DNA from: Aeoliella sp052161615
GTDB lineage: Bacteria > Planctomycetota > Planctomycetia > Pirellulales > Lacipirellulaceae
DNA length: 64,000 nucleotides
NCBI RefSeq assembly: GCF_052161615.1
Contig: NZ_CP197417.1
Coordinates: 2,046,001 to 2,110,000 of the forward strand
Direction: 5' to 3'
Shown here: one piece after another, positions 8,324-16,013 of the stretch
Layout: each line of letters opens with the position of its first letter
Numbering within the stretch: the stretch's first letter is position 1
Notes under the pieces: model-generated
The model's input: only the letters and a program-made list of their open reading frames with translations
Told to the model about the DNA's origin: nothing
The model's database searches: none
Made by a program: the position numbers and the translations under genes

Positions 8324-9730
8324 ATGACGACTACCGCACCACAACACATCGAGTTCTTTCCGCGGTGGTTCCGTGCGCTGGTGATCACGGTTGCCGTGAT
8401 CATGATGTGCGCGTGCCAGTCGGCGTCGAAGATAACGCCCAAGGGCTACTCAGCCGTTGGAGCTCACACTGCGGCGGCGGAACCTGCATCGATGCCAGTT
8501 CGGCAAGCTCAGTACACGTCCACTTCGAAGGGATGGCTCAACGAGGTGGAGGCTGAAAGCCAGCCTTACCACGGCGAAGTCCCGCCATGCAGTTGCCACG
8601 GTTGCCAAAGTGGAAGCAGTTCGGCGCCAGCCGAGCAACTCCCGACGGTGCATCAAACAAACTACCCGCCAATGGAAGAGCAATATCCAGCAGCGGAAGA
8701 GCCGTATCCGCCGACGGGCGCCGCTTGCCCACCAATGCAGGCTCCGTATCCCATGCAAGCTCCATGTCCTCCCATGGGTGGACTGCCTTGCAACAATGGC
8801 TGTCAGAGCTGTGGGCTGATCGGTCCTTCGGACGAATACCTGTGCGACGGTGGCGACTTTCAAACTCCTGCCGGCGTCGATCATGACTGGCGGCTGCATG
8901 GAGTGGAGCAAGAGGACACCATTACGCACTACGACACGCTCGATGGCCGAGTGATCGTGAAGCCAAGCAACCGCGTTTGCATCTACGCCCCGCGCTTCGG
9001 CGCGGTACGCCGAGTCGAAGGCCTCACCGTTAACAACGGACGTGTTGGCCCAGGTGGCATCATCGACGAGATGGGCTTGGTGGCCGCCGATCGCACCGAC
9101 CGCGTCACTACGACTGTCGAAGAGAAAGCACCTATAGCCAACATGGGCGATCAACCGCCAAGCTTGTTCCGAGCGCGTGAGCAAGCCGGCGCGCTTCGCA
9201 CCCGACTGGCTGCCGCGGATCTCGAGATGTTCCTCGGACCGCAAGTCAACCTCGACGTCATGAAGCTCGGCATCATCGATAACGCTGAGAAGCCGATCCT
9301 CGCCAAGGCGATCGTCTCGGCCTACACGTGGGCGTCGGACGTCTCGGCTCAGGTCGTCATCGATGGTAAGCAGGTGCATCAGCAAATCGGCCGCACTCAG
9401 GCGGGTGAGATCTATGGCCTGGATCTGCCCGACTCGCCGCGGATTCGCTTGATCAAGTGCGCCTCGACCGGTGCCGCGGCGATTGGCGAAGAGGTCGAGT
9501 TCGCCCTGCGATACGACAACATTGGCGACCAGCCGATTGGCAACGTCACGATCGTCGACAACCTCGCCACGCGGCTAGAGTTCGTCGAAGGCTCGGCCAA
9601 GTCGAGCCGCGACGCCGATTTCTCCACGTCGCCCAACGAAGGTGGCTCGGTGGTGCTCCGCTGGGAGATCAAGGAACCGCTGCCCGTTGGCGAAGGTGGC
9701 GTCCTGCGGTTCAAGGCCCGCGTGCGATAG
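8324..9730 (+). CDS. Cys-rich lipoprotein with C-terminal DUF11-type repeat (OmcB-like architecture)
   Basis: 468 residues. A signal anchor ends in the lipobox-like MCAC (Cys31). Residues about 80-170 are rich in Cys, Pro, Tyr and Met (CSCHGCQ, repeated YPP and CPP units, CNNGCQSCG). A central domain of about 180 residues has no family I recognise. The last 90 residues (AAIGEEVEFALRYDNIG ... GEGGVLRFKARVR) have the pattern of a DUF11/TIGR01451 conserved repeat, as in chlamydial large cysteine-rich outer-membrane protein OmcB. It is the third gene of the trio, ending at a long stem-loop. A structural, disulphide-linked envelope role is inferred. Confidence 0.75.
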   Translation: MTTTAPQHIEFFPRWFRALVITVAVIMMCACQSASKITPKGYSAVGAHTAAAEPASMPVRQAQYTSTSKGWLNEVEAESQPYHGEVPPCSCHGCQSGSSSAPAEQLPTVHQTNYPPMEEQYPAAEEPYPPTGAACPPMQAPYPMQAPCPPMGGLPCNNGCQSCGLIGPSDEYLCDGGDFQTPAGVDHDWRLHGVEQEDTITHYDTLDGRVIVKPSNRVCIYAPRFGAVRRVEGLTVNNGRVGPGGIIDEMGLVAADRTDRVTTTVEEKAPIANMGDQPPSLFRAREQAGALRTRLAAADLEMFLGPQVNLDVMKLGIIDNAEKPILAKAIVSAYTWASDVSAQVVIDGKQVHQQIGRTQAGEIYGLDLPDSPRIRLIKCASTGAAAIGEEVEFALRYDNIGDQPIGNVTIVDNLATRLEFVEGSAKSSRDADFSTSPNEGGSVVLRWEIKEPLPVGEGGVLRFKARVR

Positions 9731-9739
9731 TTACGGGTA

Positions 9740-9783
9740 CCCTCAAGGACCCCCGAGCAAGCTCGCTCGGGGCTAGTTGAGGG
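9740..9783. terminator. long stem-loop after the envelope trio
   Basis: CCCTCAA (9740-9746) and CCCCGAGC (9751-9758) pair with GCTCGGGG (9765-9772) and TTGAGGG (9777-9783), giving a two-part stem with a short apical loop, starting 10 bases after the stop codon. There is no U-tract, so it may be a transcript end or RNA-stability hairpin rather than a classical intrinsic terminator. Confidence 0.5.
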
Positions 9784-9841
9784 AGGGTGTCGGGGTAGAA
9801 TCGTAGGCTCCCGCCCCCCTCCCCTGCCCCGCACGCACCGC

Positions 9842-10723
9842 ATGGCTTACCTGTTTTTCGCGCTGACGTGCCTGTTCTTCGGCTCGAACTTCAAACTGAT
9901 GGACGACGCCGCGCAGGTGCTCGGTCCTTCGACCGTCGCGCTCGGCCGGCTGTGGGGTGGCGCTGCGTTCTTGCTACCCGTGGTCTGGATGCGCCGGCAG
10001 TCGCTCAAGATCGACCGCGAGACGCTCTTTCGCATTCTGTTCGTTGCTCTTGTCGGCAATGCCTACCCGTTTGCCATCCAGCCGTGGATTCTTTCGCACG
10101 GTGCCGATCACAGTTTCCTGGCGGTGTTCGTGCCGATGACGCCGCTGATGACCATCGCCTCGGCAATTCCGATGCTCGGCATCAGGCCCACGTGGCAGCA
10201 GACGGTTGGCGTGCTCGGTGGCTTCCTGCTGCTGATGTGGGTCGTGTTCCGCGACCCAGGCGAGCACAACTTCGCCGCGTGGTTGGTGCCGTTCGCGATC
10301 ACGGTTCCGCTGTCGTACGCCATTGGCAACGTCTACCTACGGCGCAACCTTCGCCAGCAGTCGTCGCTGGTCGTATCGGCGTGGCTGATGATCCTTGCCG
10401 GGTTGATGCTCGTTCCACTGGCCGGTTACGAACTCGCTACCGAGCCCCCTACCGCCAGCTCGGCTGCGTGGACCAAGGCGGCGATTGCTATGGCGGTGCT
10501 CGGTCCGCTCGGCACGGGGCTCTGCATCTACATGTTCGTCGAGATGGTCCGCGAGCGCGGCCCGCTGTTCGCCGGCATGGTGACGTACGTCGTCCCGCCG
10601 ATTGCTTTCGCCTGGGGCTTCATGGACGGTGAGACCATTTCCGGAGCCCAGCTCGTCGGCATCGCCGGCATCCTGGCCATGGTCGCCCTGGTACAGTCAA
10701 GCCAGGCCAATTACGCTACGTGA
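9842..10723 (+). CDS. EamA/DMT-family transporter
   Basis: 293 residues, nearly all hydrophobic, with about ten predicted membrane helices in two halves, each like an EamA domain (first half ends near VVFRDPGE, second runs from WLVPFAITVPLSYAIG to AMVALVQSS). Typical DMT features include the ALGRLWGGAAFL helix and the C-terminal GxxLVGIAGILAM helix. These proteins move metabolites or amino acids across the inner membrane; no substrate can be assigned. A tandem-repeat gap of about 100 bases separates it from the aminotransferase gene on the same strand. Confidence 0.88.
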   Translation: MAYLFFALTCLFFGSNFKLMDDAAQVLGPSTVALGRLWGGAAFLLPVVWMRRQSLKIDRETLFRILFVALVGNAYPFAIQPWILSHGADHSFLAVFVPMTPLMTIASAIPMLGIRPTWQQTVGVLGGFLLLMWVVFRDPGEHNFAAWLVPFAITVPLSYAIGNVYLRRNLRQQSSLVVSAWLMILAGLMLVPLAGYELATEPPTASSAAWTKAAIAMAVLGPLGTGLCIYMFVEMVRERGPLFAGMVTYVVPPIAFAWGFMDGETISGAQLVGIAGILAMVALVQSSQANYAT

Positions 10724-10725
10724 AA

Positions 10726-10826
10726 GTGGCGGTGAGCCGTTGGCGGTGGGCAGTGAGCTGCTACTACCAAAGCCCCTTCCATTTGAGTCCCTAGCCTCAA
10801 GCCCCTAGCCCCCAGCCCCTCTCCCA
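10726..10826. repeat. two short heptamer tandem arrays
   Basis: Between the transporter and the aminotransferase, heptamers of the form TKRGCNG run in tandem (about 10726-10759: GTGGCGG, TGAGCCG, TTGGCGG, TGGGCAG, TGAGCTG), followed about 35 bases later by AGCCYCN heptamers (about 10793-10820: AGCCTCA, AGCCCCT, AGCCCCC, AGCCCCT). The two arrays are only partly complementary. No gene fits here. Confidence 0.55.
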
Positions 10827-10828
10827 CC

Positions 10829-11938
10829 ATGCATCCCTGGATCGCCAAACGCACCGAGTACGTCGACAGCAGTGGCATTCGCAAGGTGTTCGACCTTGCC
10901 GCGAAGATGGCCAATCCGATCAACCTGTCGATCGGCCAGCCCGACTTCCCCGTGCCCGACGCCATCAAAGAGGCGGCCTGCGACGCGATCCACGCCGACA
11001 AGAACGGCTACAGCCTGACGCAGGGCATCACGCCGCTCCGCGAGCGGCTGCAAGCCGAGGTCGACGCCCGCTACGGCCACGCCGATCGCCGCGTGCTCGT
11101 GACTTCGGGCACCTCGGGCGCGCTGGTGCTCGCGCTCATGACGCTGGTGAACCCGGGCGACGAGGTGATTTGCTTCGACCCTCACTTCGTCATGTACCCG
11201 GCGCTCACCGGCATGGTGGATGGCAAGATCGTGAAGATCGACACCTACCCCGACTTTCACATCGACCTCGCCAAGGTCGAAGCCGCGATCACGCCGCGTA
11301 CCAAGGCGATCCTGTTCAACAGCCCCGCGAACCCCACCGGCGTTCTGGCGACGGCCGAAGAAGCCCGGGGTATCGCCGAGCTTTCGGCCAAGCACAACAT
11401 CGCCGTGATCAGCGACGAGATTTACCGCCGGTTCTGCTACAACGGCGAACTGGTGAGCCCCGCGAGCTTCAACGACCAGACGATCGTGGTCGATGGCTTC
11501 AGCAAAACCTACGGCGTCACCGGCTGGCGACTCGGCTACATGCATGGTCCCGCCGAGTTGATCGACAAGATGACCATGTTGCAGCAGTACACCTTCGTGT
11601 GCGGCCCGCAGCCTTTGCAGTGGGCGATGCTCGCCGCGATGGACGTCGACATGCAGCCCTACGTCGACACGTATCGTCTGCGCCGAGACCTGTTGCTCGA
11701 TGGCCTACGCGACGCCGGCTACGAAGTGGCCCAGCCCGACGGCGCGTTCTACGTCTTCCCCAAGGCCCCCTGGGGCACGGGCAGCGAGTTCGTCGCCGAA
11801 GCAATCGCACGCGAGCTGCTCATCATCCCCGGCAATATCTTCAGCGAACGCGACACCCACTTCCGCATCTCCTACGCGGCAACGGTGGAAACCATCGAAC
11901 GTGGTCTGGAAGTGCTGCGGGGTCTCGCGAAGCGGTAG
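10829..11938 (+). CDS. class I/II pyridoxal-phosphate aminotransferase
   Basis: 369 residues. Fold-type I aminotransferase: N-terminal LSIGQPDFPVPDAIKEAA, YSLTQGITPLRERL, the cofactor-contacting NSPANPTG, and Schiff-base lysine Lys226 in VDGFSKTYGVTGWRLGY, with C-terminal FRISYA containing the substrate-carboxylate Arg. It most resembles aspartate or aromatic aminotransferases of the AspC/PatA group, transferring amino groups to 2-oxoglutarate in the cytosol. Substrate specificity cannot be decided from sequence alone. The length is slightly short but complete. Confidence 0.9.
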   Translation: MHPWIAKRTEYVDSSGIRKVFDLAAKMANPINLSIGQPDFPVPDAIKEAACDAIHADKNGYSLTQGITPLRERLQAEVDARYGHADRRVLVTSGTSGALVLALMTLVNPGDEVICFDPHFVMYPALTGMVDGKIVKIDTYPDFHIDLAKVEAAITPRTKAILFNSPANPTGVLATAEEARGIAELSAKHNIAVISDEIYRRFCYNGELVSPASFNDQTIVVDGFSKTYGVTGWRLGYMHGPAELIDKMTMLQQYTFVCGPQPLQWAMLAAMDVDMQPYVDTYRLRRDLLLDGLRDAGYEVAQPDGAFYVFPKAPWGTGSEFVAEAIARELLIIPGNIFSERDTHFRISYAATVETIERGLEVLRGLAKR

Positions 11939-11963
11939 GTTATCTTTACCCCTTTACCCGCTA

Positions 11964-12464
11964 CTAGGCTGTTGGAACACTGGAAGCGGACAGTTGCCGA
12001 ATTAATTGAGCAAGTCCCAAACCGAAACCAAGAATCGCTAGCGGATAACCAATCCCCATCGTGGCCTCGCCGCCGAAAGTGACGAACAACCCCGCCGCAA
12101 AGAAGATCCCCACCACGCCCAGCACAACTAGAGGGATGGTGCCGGGCACCGACGTGATGCCAGCGGCATTGAGTGCGCCGACACCGATGGCTCCCGCGGC
12201 GACGACTACCAATAGCCAAATGGGGGCCTTCGCGCCCAGCGTAATGTGACCATTGATGCCCGTCACGTTGAGTTCCAGGCCATTGAACGCCGGCATCTGC
12301 ATCATGGGGCCACCCTGGCCGAACGGCGAGGAATCGCCAAACGTGGGGACCGGGAACGTTAGCGATGCGTTCTTGATGGTCATCCAAGTGGTTGGTATCG
12401 AGCACAACAGCAGCCCAATCGCCACCACGCCCAGCACTATTCGATTCTTCGCCTGGTTCATCAT
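11964..12464 (-). CDS. four-helix membrane protein of unknown function
   Basis: About 166 residues from ATG 12464; ATG 12461 and ATG 12479 are in-frame alternatives, and a GGAGGGG run lies just upstream of 12464. Four hydrophobic helices are visible: one near the N-terminus (IVLGVVAIGLLLCSIP), then after a soluble loop of about 50 residues (Pro/Gly/Met-rich PFGQGGPMMQMP) three packed at the C-terminal half. The gene starts beyond the intrinsic terminator of eno, so it is probably a separate transcript or expressed by read-through. No family recognised. Confidence 0.7.
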   Translation of the reverse strand: MMNQAKNRIVLGVVAIGLLLCSIPTTWMTIKNASLTFPVPTFGDSSPFGQGGPMMQMPAFNGLELNVTGINGHITLGAKAPIWLLVVVAAGAIGVGALNAAGITSVPGTIPLVVLGVVGIFFAAGLFVTFGGEATMGIGYPLAILGFGLGLAQLIRQLSASSVPTA

Positions 12465-12490
12465 CCCCTCCACACCCATTGGATTGCCAA

Positions 12491-12529
12491 AAAGAAAACT
12501 CCCGTCGAAGGAGTTCTTCGACGGGAGTT
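12491..12529 (-). terminator. intrinsic terminator of eno
   Basis: Perfect 13-bp inverted repeat (12497-12509 with 12517-12529, AACTCCCGTCGAA in the plus-strand left arm) with a 7-base loop, followed on the minus strand by TTTTCTTTTT. It lies 37 bases beyond the eno stop codon and fits a factor-independent terminator. Confidence 0.9.
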
Positions 12530-12565
12530 GGAGGATATCGGAAACAATCTCGAAGAAGTCGTCGT

Positions 12566-13849
12566 CTACTTCAGCTTCGCCGCAAACTTCGGCCCAGCGT
12601 AAATCGCCGAGGTGCCGAGCATTTCTTCGATGCGGAGCAGTTGGTTGTACTTCGCCATGCGGTCGCTCCGGCTGGCCGAGCCGGTCTTGATCTGGCCCGT
12701 GGCACAAGCGACGGCGAGGTCGGCGATGGTGCTGTCTTCGGTCTCGCCGCTGCGGTGCGACGAGATGCTGGTGTAGCCGTTGGCGTGGGCCAGGTTGATC
12801 GCGTCGATCGTTTCGGTCAGCGTGCCGATCTGGTTGACCTTGATCAGGATCGAGTTGGCGATCTTCTCGTCGATGCCGCGCTGCAGACGTTCGACGTTGG
12901 TAACGAACAGGTCGTCGCCCACCAACTGGCACTTGCTGCCCACCTTCTCGGTCAGCAGCTTCCAACCGGTCCAGTCGTCCTCGCTGCAACCGTCTTCAAT
13001 GCTGCAAATGGGGAATTTATCAACCCAGCTCGCCAGCAAATCGACCATGCCGGTGGGGTCGAGTTCCTTGCCGTCGATGGTGTAGACGTTCTTCTCCGAG
13101 CTATAGAACTCGGTCGCCGCGCAGTCCATTGCGAACCACACTTGTTCGCCCGGCTTGTAGCCAGCCTTCTCGATGGCGGTGAGGATCACGTCGAACGCCT
13201 CGGCGTTGGCCTTCAGGTCAGGGGCAAAACCACCCTCGTCGCCGACCGAAGTGTTCATGCCCTTGTCGAGCAGCACCTTCTTCAGGTGGTGGAAGATTTC
13301 GGTGCCACAGCGGAGTGCTTCGCTGAAGTTGTCAAAGCCCAGCGGCATGACCATGAACTCTTGGATGTCCACCGAGTTATCGGCGTGCGAGCCGCCGTTC
13401 AGGATGTTCATCATCGGCGCGGGGAGCAGCCGAGCGTTCGAGCCGCCCAGATAACGAAACAAAGGCAGGTCGCAGTACTTGGCCGCCGCGTGCGCGGTGG
13501 CGAGCGACACACCGAGAATGGCGTTCGCGCCCAGGTTCTTCTTGTTTGAGGTGCCATCGAGCTCGATCATCATCTGGTCGATGCCAATCTGATCGAGCGC
13601 GTCCATCCCTTCGAGTTCGTCAGCGATCTTCTCGTTGACGTTGTTGACGGCCGTCTGGACACCCTTGCCCATGAAGTAGCCCTTGTCGCCATCGCGAAGC
13701 TCCCACGCCTCGTGGGCACCGGTGCTCGCGCCGCTCGGAACGGCGGCCGTACCAACCGAGCCATCGGCCAGCGTCACGTCCACCTCGACGGTGGGATTAC
13801 CGCGGCTGTCGAGAATCTGGCGTGCGTGAATGTCGATGATCGTGGACAT
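12566..13849 (-). CDS. eno: enolase
   Basis: 427 residues, the normal length. Enolase interconverts 2-phosphoglycerate and phosphoenolpyruvate in glycolysis and needs Mg2+. Diagnostic stretches are present: ILDSRGNPTVEVDV at the N-terminus, the SGASTGxHEAWELRD loop, LPAPMMNILNGGSHADN, SIEDGCSEDDW with metal-binding acidic residues, the catalytic Lys in ILIKVNQIGTLTET and the SHRSGETEDSTIADL signature. It ends at a strong intrinsic terminator. Confidence 0.98.
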   Translation of the reverse strand: MSTIIDIHARQILDSRGNPTVEVDVTLADGSVGTAAVPSGASTGAHEAWELRDGDKGYFMGKGVQTAVNNVNEKIADELEGMDALDQIGIDQMMIELDGTSNKKNLGANAILGVSLATAHAAAKYCDLPLFRYLGGSNARLLPAPMMNILNGGSHADNSVDIQEFMVMPLGFDNFSEALRCGTEIFHHLKKVLLDKGMNTSVGDEGGFAPDLKANAEAFDVILTAIEKAGYKPGEQVWFAMDCAATEFYSSEKNVYTIDGKELDPTGMVDLLASWVDKFPICSIEDGCSEDDWTGWKLLTEKVGSKCQLVGDDLFVTNVERLQRGIDEKIANSILIKVNQIGTLTETIDAINLAHANGYTSISSHRSGETEDSTIADLAVACATGQIKTGSASRSDRMAKYNQLLRIEEMLGTSAIYAGPKFAAKLK

Positions 13850-14073
13850 GAGGACCTCAGGGGGTTATGCGTTGCGGGCCGCGAACCCGCCTGGGGCTCG
13901 CCGCATCCGGGGTAAAGACGTACTGCGACCCGCCATTTTAAGGCCCAAGGCCCGGGTGTCGAGGGCGGGCCACAGGGGCAGACGCGTTGTGCAAGAAACG
14001 GCCGGCGGGATCGGTTAAACTGGGACAAGCTTGTCGTCTTCGCTCCTACAACATCGAACTCCAGGTGGTCTCC

Positions 14074-15630
14074 GTGCATCAGAATCCAATCTCTCGCCGT
14101 GGTGCCCTCAAGTCTCTCGCCGCGGTGGCCGCTGCGGCAGGGACCTCGAACCTGGTGAAGGCCCAGGCCGCCCCGCCACGCCGCGAAGAGCTGCGAATAG
14201 ATCCCACACCGACGTTCGAGCTCTCCCCCTACCTCTACATGCAGTTCATGGAACCGCTGGGGGCGACCGATGGTTCGGTCGAGGCTGGTTGGGATCACCT
14301 GAAAGAGCGGTGGCGGCCCGATTTGATCGAGACCACCCGCGAGCTTGGCCCCACGCTTATGCGGTGGGGCGGCATCTACACCGACTACTACCGTTGGCGC
14401 GAGGGAGTGGGTCCGCGCGCGAAGCGCCCACCAATGCTCAACCTGCTTTGGGGGGGAATCGAGTCCAACCAAGTAGGCACCGGCGAGTTCGTCGACTTCT
14501 GTCGCCAAGTGGGAGCCGACGCCCTCATGTGCGTCAACTTCGAGTCGGACGGCCGCGAGCGATACATGAAGGTCCATGACAACGTCCGCACGGCGGGCGT
14601 GGAGGAAGCCGCTGAGTGGGTCGCCTACTGCAACGAGCCCGTGCACGCCGAGCGCGCCGCCAACGGTTCGCCCGAGCCGTACAACATCCCGCTATGGCAG
14701 ATCGGCAACGAAACGTCCTACGACCGCCAAGGCTTTCCGCTCGACACCGCGGCCACTAAGACTGTTGAGTTCGCCAAGGCGATGCGCAAGGTCGATCCGT
14801 CGATCAAGCTCATCGGCTGGGGCGACAGTGGCTGGGCGCCGCGCATGGCGGAGGTTGCGGGCGAGCACCTCGACTACCTGGCGTTCCATCACATGTTCAA
14901 TCCCGACGACCGACGACATCCGGTGCTCGAACGCAACGAGTACCGTAAGGACCCCGCGCGGACATGGGACCAGTTGATGAAAGCCTGGAAGCTGAACGAC
15001 GATAAGATTCGCGAGGTCCGGGACTCGATGAAGGGTGTCGACATCCCGCTGGCGATGACCGAGTGCCACTTTGCGATTCCGGGTCGCGATCGTTGCGACG
15101 TTTCGAGTACCTGGGCGGCCGGAGTTTCGTACGCTCGCATCCTCAACAACCACCAGCGGCACGGCGACGTGCTGAAGATCGCCACCGCGGCCGATTTCTG
15201 CGGCACGCGCTGGCAGGTGAACGCCGTGATGATTCCTGTGCCCGAGAACGAAGGCCGTTCGTACATGATGCCGGTGGCCCGCGCGATGAGCCTCTACCGC
15301 CACCACATCGGCACACACGCCACGAAGGTCGACGCCACGCCCGATGGACTCGACGTGGTGGCGAGCGTGAAGGGGGACAAACTGTTCGTCCACGCCGTGA
15401 ACACCGAGCGAACCAAGGACATCGCCGCGAGCCTCGCCATCCCCGGCCGCAAAATCACGGGCGGCACCGTGCATCAAATCGCCAGCCGACCGATGAACGA
15501 GATCACGCACTACAACGCGAACGACATCGCGCCGTTGGCCCGCGAGATGAAAGGCAACCTCACCGAGTGGACCTTCCCCGCCGCGAGCGTCTCGGCGATG
15601 GAGCTGGATTTGGAAGCCGTGGGGGCTTAA
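14074..15630 (+). CDS. exported GH51-like alpha-L-arabinofuranosidase-type glycosidase
   Basis: About 518 residues from GTG 14074. The N-terminus has a Tat-type signal (SRRGALKSLAAVAAAAG, cleavage near VKAQA). The catalytic region is a clan GH-A barrel as in family 51: WQIGNET with likely acid/base Glu213, and AMTECHFAIPG with likely nucleophile Glu330; RWGGIYTDYYRW and FESDGRERYM are also in keeping. Family 51 enzymes release arabinofuranose from arabinan or arabinoxylan; other GH-A activities are possible. The gene overlaps the 3' end of the opposite-strand gene at 15627 by 4 bases. It stands alone rather than in a polysaccharide locus. Confidence 0.75.
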   Translation: MHQNPISRRGALKSLAAVAAAAGTSNLVKAQAAPPRREELRIDPTPTFELSPYLYMQFMEPLGATDGSVEAGWDHLKERWRPDLIETTRELGPTLMRWGGIYTDYYRWREGVGPRAKRPPMLNLLWGGIESNQVGTGEFVDFCRQVGADALMCVNFESDGRERYMKVHDNVRTAGVEEAAEWVAYCNEPVHAERAANGSPEPYNIPLWQIGNETSYDRQGFPLDTAATKTVEFAKAMRKVDPSIKLIGWGDSGWAPRMAEVAGEHLDYLAFHHMFNPDDRRHPVLERNEYRKDPARTWDQLMKAWKLNDDKIREVRDSMKGVDIPLAMTECHFAIPGRDRCDVSSTWAAGVSYARILNNHQRHGDVLKIATAADFCGTRWQVNAVMIPVPENEGRSYMMPVARAMSLYRHHIGTHATKVDATPDGLDVVASVKGDKLFVHAVNTERTKDIAASLAIPGRKITGGTVHQIASRPMNEITHYNANDIAPLAREMKGNLTEWTFPAASVSAMELDLEAVGA

Positions 15631-16013
15631 TTCAATAGAGGCAGAGCGAAGTACAGTATCCCAACAAACATCGCAAACGTGAGCAGCCCTATCAGCCACG
15701 CAGCTACTGCCCAACCCCATCGTTTGCGAAAGCAAAAAATGGCTCCCCCGATCCAGCTACCTCCCGCAACAGTACAAAGCAACCCAACGGCAACAGACAA
15801 ATACACCAATTGGGACGGGCCTTCTATGACAAAGCCAGCGTAGGTGACATACATTGCGACAAACAACCCATACGCCAATACCAACGCCCCAACGAGACCA
15901 CTGAATACCCCGGGGATGATACGCCAGCGGAGCAGAGCGGCAGCCATGCCGGTCAGTTCGGACTGGGGTGCCTCATAAGGATTCGTCAAAGGTATGTCGC
16001 GATGGTCTGTCAC
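15627..16013 (-). CDS. NPYEAP-motif membrane protein, translationally coupled to the EF-G-like gene
   Basis: 128 residues from a GTG at 16013 that overlaps the TGA of the upstream GTPase gene (GTGA). The start is favoured because the frame beyond it runs antisense-like through the GTPase coding sequence. Near the N-terminus is TNPYEAPQSE, a motif common at the start of small membrane proteins in planctomycetes; about four hydrophobic helices follow, with a short basic loop FRKRWGW. No function is known. The overlap implies that ribosomes finishing the GTPase can reinitiate here. Confidence 0.75.
   Translation of the reverse strand: MTDHRDIPLTNPYEAPQSELTGMAAALLRWRIIPGVFSGLVGALVLAYGLFVAMYVTYAGFVIEGPSQLVYLSVAVGLLCTVAGGSWIGGAIFCFRKRWGWAVAAWLIGLLTFAMFVGILYFALPLLN

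Noticed and set aside
12480..12989. Extension of the membrane protein at 11964-12464 to 341 residues.
   Set aside because: The added part is out of frame within eno on the same strand and crosses the eno terminator. It is Arg/Gln-rich shadow sequence.
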